Under the pieces are notes generated by a model. That model searched no databases. It was not told the origin of the DNA and saw nothing but the letters and a program-made list of their open reading frames with translations. Shown here one piece after another: positions 56,323 to 64,000 of a stretch of 64,000 nt of DNA; within the stretch, counting starts at the first letter, position 1, and every line of letters begins with the position of its first letter. The stretch lies in contig KV424057.1 in the NCBI GenBank assembly GCA_001632435.1, forward strand, positions 20,450-84,449. The letters run 5' to 3'. This DNA comes from Calocera cornea HHB12733. Lineage: Eukaryota; Basidiomycota; Dacrymycetes; Dacrymycetales; Dacrymycetaceae. The translations under genes were made by a program, and so were the position numbers.

Positions 56323-56946
56323 TCAGCGAGACTTGCCCTTGCTGTGACGCTGAGGTCGCTTTCCATGCGTATCCGGATCGTCTGGCTTGAGGTTCAACTC
56401 CTTCCTCCATCTCTCAAAAGTCAACAGACCCTTGCAGAGCGCCTCTTCTGTCACACCCTCCTCATCGTCTACCAGAATAAACGTAACGCCCAACTGCTCA
56501 ACCTCTTTATTTCTCGTCTCGTCATCGAAGAACAGCATCTCGTGATTCGGTATGCCGGTGAGCGTTGCCAGCCGACGCAAGTGCGTCATCTTCGACCCCG
56601 GGTACATCTGAGGATGCACAACATGGTCGATCATCTTCGTCCCGTCCTCGAGTTCCAGCAGACTGAGCACCGCTCTCGCTCGATCCGGTGCGCTCGTCCT
56701 GCTAGCAATGGCGATCTGACAGCCGAGGGTATCGCGTATGTAGGCAAAGACCTTTGGCACATCGGCGAACGGCTGCACGTGGTATCCCTTTCGGTCTATT
56801 GCTGCGTTGTTGGGTTTGGAGTAGGTGTAGGGCCCGCCCTTGGAGTGGACGTCGATCCAGAGCGGCCAGAGGGTGAAGTCTAGGTCGAAGACGACGAGCT
56901 TGGGTATGTGCTTGAGAGGGGGTAACGTGGCAAATGTGAGAGCCAT
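56323..56946 (-). CDS. Magnesium-dependent phosphatase 1 (MDP1), HAD superfamily
   Basis: Acts on sugar or protein phosphotyrosine-type substrates in the family; cellular role unclear. The single exon runs from ATG 56946 (MALTFATLPPLKHIPKLVVF). The DxDxT nucleophile motif is VFDLDFTLWP, motif II is IASRTSAPDRAR, a conserved Lys lies in GSKMTHLRRL and motif III is MLFFDDETRNKEV. The length (207 residues) is a little above the usual because of a basic tail (HGKRPQRHSKGKSR), a possible nuclear signal. Convergent with the bestrophin-like gene, divergent from the apyrase. Confidence 0.88.
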   Translation of the reverse strand: MALTFATLPPLKHIPKLVVFDLDFTLWPLWIDVHSKGGPYTYSKPNNAAIDRKGYHVQPFADVPKVFAYIRDTLGCQIAIASRTSAPDRARAVLSLLELEDGTKMIDHVVHPQMYPGSKMTHLRRLATLTGIPNHEMLFFDDETRNKEVEQLGVTFILVDDEEGVTEEALCKGLLTFERWRKELNLKPDDPDTHGKRPQRHSKGKSR

Positions 56947-57316
56947 GTCGTGGGGGATATATCCAGACAGCAAGTATTCGGTTCGAGAGCAGTTCTTATG
57001 AGATGTGTTGCGTCGACGTCGTCAGTCCCAGTCATCGTCCTCGCGCTCGCAGCGCTGCGGTACCAGGTACGGCGGGCCGGGTACTACTTATTCGATGCGG
57101 GGAGGCCGGGTGAACCCTGAACGTCGCGTGTCGCTGCCACAGCCACTTAGCTTCCATTTGGCGCTCCCCTGCCCGGCCGCCCGCAACAGCAACGTCAAAA
57201 CAATCTGCTTCAGTCTCATCTCACCCCCGTCCTCTCCCTCGTGCCTCGCATTCCTCCTATCTCTCCACAATCCAGCCATCATCAGTCGGCCTCCGTAGAC
57301 GCCGGAACCCCCGGCC

Positions 57317-59604
57317 ATGCCTCCTCCTGCGCAGTCCGACCCGTGGCTCCAGTCAAGGCGCTTCGGCATCGTCATCGACGCCGGGTCGTCAGGCTCCAGG
57401 CTCCAGATATACTCCTGGAAAGATGCGAGGGCGGAGCGGACGGAGCGAAAAGGCGGCGAGCTCGCTACGCTGCCGAGGGTAGAGAAGGGGACGAAGAGTT
57501 CGGATGATTGGGTTGCGAAGATTGAGCCTGGTGCGTACATACCGTCAGCATGTAGGACCGAGGGGGCTGACCCCATACAGGCATATCGTCCTACGCGCTC
57601 GAGCCGTCGCTCGTCGGACCATACCTCTCTCCGCTACTTGAGCATGCCCAGAGTCAGATCCCACCCTCTCTGCACGGCTCCACTCCCATATATTTACTCG
57701 CAACGGCCGGCATGCGCTTGCTCCCGCCTGCGCAACAAGAGCAGATTATCGACGCGGCGTGTGTGTTCCTCAAGTTCCACTCGAACTTCAAGGTGGATCC
57801 CCCGTCTGCGGAAGGTCCATGTGGTGCGAGCATACGCGTCATAACGGGCGAGGATGAGGGCCTCTTCGGCTGGATAGCGGTCAATTATCTCTTGGACGGT
57901 TTTTCCAGCCACGACGGTCAACGAGCAACGTATGGGTTCTTGGACATGGGAGGCGCGTCAACCCAAATCGCTTTCGAACCAGGCGAAGACTATCGGAAGA
58001 ACCCACTGGTACCGCTCAAGGACGTTCGTCTGCGTCTCCTGGATGGAGAAGAGCTGCACCATCAGGTTTTCGTTACGACATGGTTGGGCTATGGTACAAA
58101 CCAAGCCCGAGAACGATATATCGGCAACATCATTTCCCATTGGGATCAGATGTACGACATCGATGAGCACACGCCTGCCGATGTCGTCCCCGACCCCTGT
58201 TTACCCCGAGACCTCATGCTCTACGAGTCGCCTGTCATCCTTGGTGCTGCTTCCGATCATTCCAAAACAGCGCATACGCTGAAGGGTACCGGATCGTTCC
58301 CCAAGTGTTTACGACTGGTGGAGCCGCTGTTGAACAAGGACGCGCCTTGTCCCGATACGCACTGTCTATTCAACGGCGTATCCGTTCCTCCGATCGACTT
58401 CTCCGTCTCCCGCTTTATCGGCGTTTCCGAATATTGGTATTCCTCCGAGCACGTCTTTGGCCTAGGCGGTGCCTATGACTTTGTACAATACGAACGCGCC
58501 GCAACCGAGTTCTGCTCCAAGGACTGGGACACCATTTTGTCCGATCACGTCGCATCAAAATCCGCCCTCGCTCCGACTTCAACGGATATCAGGGTTCACA
58601 CGCGTGATGTGGATCTGGCCCGACTCGAACTACAGTGCTTCAAAGCCGCTTGGATTGTCAACGTTCTGCATGAAGGCATCGGTGTACCTCGCATAGTAGA
58701 CCCCGGCGGGAACTCTACCACTGGGAGCCAAAGCGAGACGGACAGGTTCAGCAACAAGGCCGATCAGAAAGGTCTGGGAGCACCCGCCTTCCAGAGTCTG
58801 GATTCCGTCGGCGACACCGCCATCACCTGGACCCTTGGCATGATGGTCCTCGAAGCCGTGAGCGAAATTCCAAGCACTTACATTGGCGCACCCTCCGTCG
58901 GCGACTTGGACTCTTATCCAGACTTTGATGACGACGACGGCTTCTTGGGCGATCTCGAAGACACACTGAAGGAGCATCTGCACCCTTCCCTCATGCAGCC
59001 AATCTACGGATTCTCTCCCATCTCGGTCATCGTGTTTGGCCTTCTCGTGCTGCTCATCACCTACTTGTTCCGCTCTCGACTAAAAGCTGTTTATCGCAAG
59101 ATTTTCCGGGCACGCAACGGTTACGACTACGCGCAGGCATATGCCATGGAGTCTGGCGGAATGAATGGAGTCAACGACTTGGATTCACCTCCCTCCACCC
59201 CATATCCGAACGGGGCTGGAAAATCAAAGTCGCTTCCAGCATTTGTCAGGCACGCTCTTCGACGACTTCGACGGAGCATCTTCGGACCTACCTCGCCACG
59301 CTTGCCTTCAGAGTCTAGCTTGCGACCAGTTCGCCCCTCAGCATCTGTGCAGCCGTCCGCTGCTTTGGCCTATCAACAGGGCCGACTCGCGCCATTCGGT
59401 ACTTCTTCTAACGCAGGCATGGTGCAGCGCACATCATCGCCTGCCAGCGGTACAGAGTCTGCCTCTCCACCTTCTCCAAACCGCTCGACCGCGCTTAACC
59501 CCAGCTTACCAGCTCTTTCGCTGTCCCGTAACGCATCTCAAGTAAACCTCACTACGATTGTTCCGCGTGCATCCTCTTTTGTTCGGGGTGGTGGGCCGCG
59601 ATAA
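57317..59604 (+). CDS. GDA1/CD39 apyrase, Ynd1-like Golgi nucleoside diphosphatase
   Basis: Hydrolyses nucleoside di/triphosphates in the Golgi lumen, keeping nucleotide-sugar exchange running for glycosylation. The ATG 57317 gives MPPPAQSDPWLQSRRFGI. The five apyrase regions are VIDAGSSGSRLQIY, LATAGMRLLP, GEDEGLFGWIAVNYLL, GFLDMGGASTQIAFE and the late GDTAITWTLGMMV. One intron (57534-57580) splices to EPGISSYALEPSL. A single transmembrane helix near the C-terminus (ISVIVFGLLVLLITYLF) is followed by a basic cytosolic tail with Ser/Pro-rich sequence. There is no N-terminal signal or anchor, the layout of yeast Ynd1 rather than Gda1. Stop TAA 59602-59604. Confidence 0.9.
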
Positions 59605-59742
59605 AACCGGCAAGTTCTTGGACTTGGACTCTTCCTTTTTGTACGCATCAGTAACGTGCCATTCCTGTACAATCATCATAGAAGTATATCACGACGATCG
59701 CATCCCTAACGTAACTAATGCACACTTCTTCTCATCAGTATA

Positions 59743-62307
59743 CTACTCCAGCTTCCTGCCTGCATTTGGCCTCGTCGAAGATCCAGTCGAACGCCTTGGG
59801 GTCGGCGCCTTGGGCTCTTCGCGAAGCATGCCTCTCGCCTCCATTGCTGCATGACGCGAGCTCCTGATGGCCACGACCTTGTTGACCCACTCGCTCGGCG
59901 GTGGTATCGAAGCGATTTGTTCGGCCTTCCTATGAAGTACATCTTCTTGCTCGGCAACATCTGCAGCGAGGGTGCCGTCGATCTCGGAGTAAGGAGGCAG
60001 CATTGGGGTATTAAAGCGGTATCCTTCCTGCCATGCGAGTAGTTGTAGAGCTGCTTCGGGAACAAGGATGTCGACAGCAAACTGGAATACCATCAGTCAA
60101 TTACGTCGTGTGGTTACACATGAAGCACTCACCTGCAAACGCTCCGGCTCACTGAGTGCCTCGTATGCTTCGCAACCTATCGGTCGATGGGTTGAAGCCT
60201 GCGCAGCGGCTGAGTCCACGACCATTTCTGAGCTCCGTACTGATTCCTGAGCCTCGTTTGTTTCAGTCTCTGCCACCTCCTTGCGATCTTCTCGTTCAGG
60301 CTGGCTCCCGACCAAGGTATCCAGCTCCGTGGATGGAACACTTGCGACTTCGGCCATAGCAGTATCATCCTGCAGCAATGTGATAGCAGGGCTTCGTAGC
60401 GCCCATCTCAAAACTTCCTTTCTGATGAGAGCTCGCTCCTCGGATTCGAAGCGACCCATATCCGTTCCGAAGGCTGCAAGGTTCTTCCTGTCCCGTCCGC
60501 CCTTGTAGAATGATTCGCACCGATCGAATGTCGGCGGATACTTGCTGTGTATGGTCCATTCAAGCACATTTCGGGTATAGCGAAACAGTTCGGGTATAGA
60601 GAGGCTCTGGACGTTCTTCAATGTAGTTGGAGGGGGTGGTATCTTTTCCGGAGAAGCAGGACGCTGTGTTGCGGTATCGTCGTCCGTATCGTTATCGTCG
60701 TCATGCGTGAATTGTCCCAACTAAACAACTGTTACGACGGCCAGCAAGGAGTTTAGTATATGCGCACCTTGCAAGTTACAAACTCGTCATCATCCTGTGT
60801 GAAGAACTCTCCCCTCTTGAGTGACCTGAATGTGCGATCCAGATATTCAACCCGATATTTCCCATATTTCCCAGTTCCCTTTGCTGCTGTGCCCGGTTCA
60901 TATGCGTGCACCATCGCTGGCCAGTAAGCTGTGCTCCTATCTATAGCGAGGACAAGTTCGCCAGGGATCTCAAGGCTGTATGTGTCGCATTAGTAGAGTT
61001 GTACAATGTGGGCAGCACACTCGCCTCCGGTCTGGTCCTGGATCAACCCACTTCTCCTCTTGCACCGGTACGTCTTCTGCCTCAATCTCCACCCTTCTCT
61101 TCGACGTTTTTCTCGTGTTCGATTTGGATGATTCAGGTGTGTCGGGGGGATCGAAAATGCGATACGATACGACCGGTGCAAGAAAAGCGTCTTCGACCTC
61201 TGGCAGGTCATCTGCATCTTGCGTGGTCTGAGCCATCATGAGCATCGAGTTCCACCGTCTCTCGAGGTCTTCCGCAGACTTCGATTGACGCTTGCGACGG
61301 CGCGCATCTGCAGCGGAGGTCGACAGGCCAGCTGTTTCAATATTGAAGCGGGGCAAAGACGTGAAGGGATCCTTGAAAGGGCGGATATTCGCTTCAGAGG
61401 GCGTTGTGAGAGTGATGCGGCGACTGGGCACGAAACCATCGTCGCCGATGATGTCGAGCAACAGAGGCGTCTTCCAGCTTTCGCAAGACAGCTTGGACAG
61501 CGTCAGTTCAGTGGTATGCCGTGCATATATGCACAAACGCACCTTGGCAGCCCACCAGTATACACCAACTCCAGCGTCAGCGTCCTCGACAGCCCTGCCG
61601 CGATTGTCCAAGAAGACCCAAATAACTCCTTCCAGCTTCTCCCGACGCCATATGTCGTCCACGGCCTTGAGCTTCATCGGGCTAACAGATGCCCGCTGAG
61701 TTTGACTGGTCGATCCGACAGAAGGTATTGCAGCTGAAGTGCGTGTCCGCTTGGAGGGGGAGGGTGTTGCTTCTACGTTCGGTCCGCTGGCTCGCCTTTT
61801 CGAAGGCGTCTTTGGTGGTGATGGAGTAGGAGAGGCGAGAGGCGAGGACCCAAAAAGTGTCATCGGCTGAGATACGAACGGGACTGACTTGGGAAGCTGC
61901 GATCTTCGAGGTGAGGTGTCCGTGGGAACTGCGGTGGGTGATGACATCTCTGCAACAACAGACTCCTCTAACGTGCGTGGCAACGAGGTCGATCCAGACA
62001 GGGAGCGTCGTGCCCTTGAAGCCGCCTTCCCATAAGCCGGGCGATGGTGTGCCGTGTTCAAAGTAGAGACAAGGCCTTCAACATTGCGAGCAGTCGATTG
62101 TCTTGCTCCCCTTGAGGGTACCTTCGGCGGATCGCGATTGGCATGCGACGTCTCCTCGTCATCGGACGACGCGATCTGCTCTCTGACCTTGTTCGAGACG
62201 TCCCTTGCCGCATTGCGCTGAGGTCGGCCATGCAGGCCGACGACAGCAGAGGTGGAAGACGCCTCCGGAGAGCTCGGCAATGACGACAGCGGGCTGGAGT
62301 CGGACAT
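59743..62307 (-). CDS. Nuclear protein with PWWP/Tudor-like domain
   Basis: Uncharacterised, probably chromatin-associated. The ATG 62307 gives MSDSSPLSSLPSSPEASSTS. The N-terminal 200 residues are basic and Ser/Pro-rich (SKRRASGPNVEATPSPSKRT). A first globular stretch follows: LEGVIWVFLDNRGRAVEDAD, GVYWWAAK, WKTPLLLDIIGDDGF. After a probable GC-AG intron (60976-61024) comes a PWWP/Tudor-like strand set: GELVLAIDRSTAYWPAMVHA, YGKYRVEYLDRTFRSLKRGE, FFTQDDDEFVTCK. The C-terminal part is mixed helix, with PELFRYTRNVLEWTIHSKYP and PLHALQ-like helices near FAVDILVPEAALQLLAWQEG. Stop TAG 59743-59745. All exons are collinear with good splice sites, so one gene is favoured over two. Confidence 0.7.
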
Positions 62308-62391
62308 CTCTGAGTGAACGCGTCAACCAGACAGGGACAACACCCTCAGCCTCTGAGTAGTCTCGCACACGACTCAGGTTCCCCATAGGAC

Positions 62392-62466
62392 CCCTAACCG
62401 GACTGTGGCCCTCTTCAATCCAGCACAACCCTAACCCATGTGGTTTCACCCCTGCCCTAACCCTAA
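62392..62466 (-). promoter_or_regulatory. Telobox-like CCCTAA cluster upstream of the PWWP-like gene
   Basis: CCCTAAC at 62392-62398, AACCCTAACCC at 62427-62437 and tandem CCCTAACCCTAA at 62455-62466 lie 85-160 bp upstream of the start codon (TTAGGG units on the coding strand). They match the fungal telomere repeat. Such teloboxes bind Tbf1/Rap1-type factors in some fungal promoters. A short interstitial telomere insertion is the alternative. Confidence 0.5.
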
Positions 62467-62485
62467 TACTGTTAACCTACCCTAT

Positions 62486-62938
62486 CTAAGCGCTGCACAG
62501 GGTCCAAATGGGGCATTTGGACCCCCCACGCACACACGTCGTTTCAACAACGAATAATAATTATTATTCAAAGTGAAAAAGCGCGCCCGATAGGGGCGCG
62601 TCTCACCTATCCAGAACACGAAGAAAAAAGAGAAATGATAATACCATTGTTGAGATACGCGCCCCGTCGGGGGACGCGTATCCAACGTTCTGGCCGCGTC
62701 GCGAACTTCGCGTTCGCGACGCAACCCCGGAGCGAACGCACGTTCTGCTCCGGCAGGAGGTCGGGGGGCCCAAGCCCGACCTCCTGAGCAAATCTAATTA
62801 GAAATTAATTAGTAAATGCCGTGGGAAACGGCGTAGAACGGCCGGAACGGCGCGTTCGCCGTCTCCCACGGCGAGTCCGCGTCCTGGGACGCGGACCCTA
62901 AGCGCTGCACAGGGTCCAAATGGGGCATTTGGACCCCC
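62486..62938. repeat. Hairpin array flanked by 41-bp direct repeats
   Basis: Two direct repeats (62486-62526 and 62898-62938, CTAAGCGCTGCACAGGG then TCCAAATGGGGCATTTGG) each hold a perfect hairpin with 11-nt arms. Between them are further inverted repeats in tandem: 62552-62569 (GAATAATAATTATTATTC), 62582-62600, 62654-62682 (GATACGCG arms), 62696-62722 (GCGTCGCGAAC arms), 62727-62753, 62754-62786 (12-nt CAGGAGGTCGGG arms), 62794-62812 (CTAATTA arms), 62818-62872 (compound, GCCGTGGGA outer arms) and 62875-62896 (GTCCGCGTCC arms). No open frame fits it. It could be a small mobile element, a transferred organellar hairpin cluster or a structured RNA locus. Confidence 0.9.
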
Positions 62939-63324
62939 TTCACTCACCCGCCGATTCCTCAGCAAGCAGCGCATCTACAGCAATTATTGAAAGTGCGTCG
63001 GTAAGCCCCTCTTCTCCTCTTTCCGAAACGTCGATAATATTGTGAGTTGACAATGCCATTGTAGAGCATTGTAGTGGCGCGTCCGACGCACCTCGCACGT
63101 TTCGCGCGCGGCATCGTTCCGACGTCTCAACACTCTGCAACGACGCTTACACGATCAGTTCTCCTCCTGGCGACGTTTGGCTTTCTCAAAGCTGTCGTGC
63201 ATGCCAACCACTTGCCAACTGCGCTTTGAAACGGCGTAATTTCATTGAAGAACGGTCCAGTAACGCTCATTCGACGTTGGACGATACCGATCTGCTCCCT
63301 CACTCGACGCGGCCGACAACGACA
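62939..63324. other. Upstream region of the right-edge gene
   Basis: 386 bp without a supported gene. It returns abruptly to ordinary composition after the hairpin array. Confidence 0.4.
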
Positions 63325-64000
63325 ATGCACCCTGAGACAGCGAGCTCGCTTGCCAGCCGTCTCTTCCACACCACTACTCTGCTGTCCCCCTTCCTCCCAC
63401 CTGCCCACCCCTCCCTGCCATCCACCCAGTCGCCAATGAGCCTAGTTCATCCTACGCGGTCTGGTCAACAGCGCAACATCGGCCGCTCACCCAGCATGCG
63501 ACTAGCAGGCGCATACAGTGAGCACCCTCCCTACCTCCCTTCCTCTGTTGCTGATACTCTTTGCAGATTCCAATCACCCCGTCATCCTCGCGCCGCACCC
63601 GCAGCAGAGTAAGGCAATCCGATAGAGGGTGGAGCTAGGCGAGGTTAGACTGGGACGGGTGTCTGGTGCGTACCATGTTCCACGCACTCTGCCATGCGCT
63701 AACTCATACTGCAGGTCATCCACCGCATACCCCCTCCCCGATCCCTTGCTTGTATCCGACCCAACGCCCCCTTGCAATGTTTCAAGATTCGCCCCCGCCC
63801 TGCGCCACATCCTTGCCAGCCTCAAGTGCTCGCGCCTTTCGGCTCCTTTCAACCTCCCTCTCTCGGCCCGCTGTCACTCCCACCACCGCCCCCCACGCTC
63901 TGCCCGCATCCTGCACACTCCTCCTGCAACACACGCATCAGGCACACGGCTTGGTTCCCCCTCCACACGGTCCCCACAAGCCCTTCACTCACCTGGCAAC
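63325..64000 (+). CDS. Unrecognised protein, 5' part, cut by the window edge
   Basis: The ATG 63325 begins MHPETASSLASRLFHTTTLL, with a Ser/Pro-rich start. A probable intron with donor GTGAGC at about 63519 and acceptor TTTGCAG near 63567 gives AYNSNHPVILAPHPQQ. A second donor GTAAGG lies near 63611, with an acceptor CTGCAG near 63716. The frame stays open to the end of the window in two of the possible frames, so the true continuation cannot be chosen. No domain is visible. It could be a regulatory or low-complexity protein. Confidence 0.4.

Noticed and set aside
62486..62938. Hairpin array as a tRNA cluster or ordinary rRNA fragment
   Set aside because: No acceptor stem, T-loop or anticodon arrangement and no recognisable rRNA core motif; the stems are simple consecutive inverted repeats.

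Overview
This is nuclear DNA from a filamentous basidiomycete, most likely an Agaricomycete. The evidence is GC-rich coding sequence, genes split by many 45-65 nt GT-AG introns, CT-rich 5' leaders and compact convergent gene ends. No tRNA, rRNA, CRISPR array or viral gene was recognised by eye. All gene models were spliced by hand from reading frames and splice signals, so exon edges are approximate unless given.

Left part (1-13.9 kb). The 3' end of a mitochondrial Qri7-type tRNA threonylcarbamoyltransferase gene comes first. After it is a possible decayed minus-strand gene, then a tandem family of small secreted proteins. That family has three open copies (3040-3363, 3910-4380, 5814-7031) and two relics. 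The copies share their signal peptide, a 5' UTR intron and, for the outer two, about 700 bp of upstream DNA. The third copy has gained a long His/Gly/Lys-rich tract and internal helix repeats. A very long kinesin gene (7471-13846, minus) follows.

Repeat-rich block (14-21 kb). This holds two copies of a non-coding repeated element (15.1 and 17.7 kb), a relic of a cupin gene between them, and 6-, 9- and 10-bp tandem repeats. A third copy of the element lies in inverted orientation at 33.4-36.0 kb, again beside a cupin gene that looks frameshifted. This suggests a cupin-plus-element unit was duplicated and inverted.

Middle (21-45 kb). Here are a Cys-rich protein of unknown function, an amino-acid transporter of the AAAP/MTR type, and a tandem duplication of the unit [transporter, convergent F-box/WD40 gene]. 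One deletion removed the 5' half of the first WD40 gene and most of the second transporter. Then come inositol-pentakisphosphate 2-kinase, a type II haloacid dehalogenase, a secreted GH92 alpha-mannosidase and a single-pass SH3 membrane protein.

Right part (47-64 kb). Housekeeping genes are packed as convergent and divergent pairs: a Pcl-type cyclin, the NatB catalytic subunit Naa20, an S9 dipeptidyl peptidase, a bestrophin-like channel, MDP1 phosphatase, a Ynd1-type apyrase and a PWWP-like nuclear protein. The shared upstream region of the last gene and a partial gene at the right edge holds the most unusual object in the window. It is a 453-bp array of about ten back-to-back perfect or near-perfect hairpins, bounded by two 41-bp direct repeats that are themselves hairpins (62486-62938).
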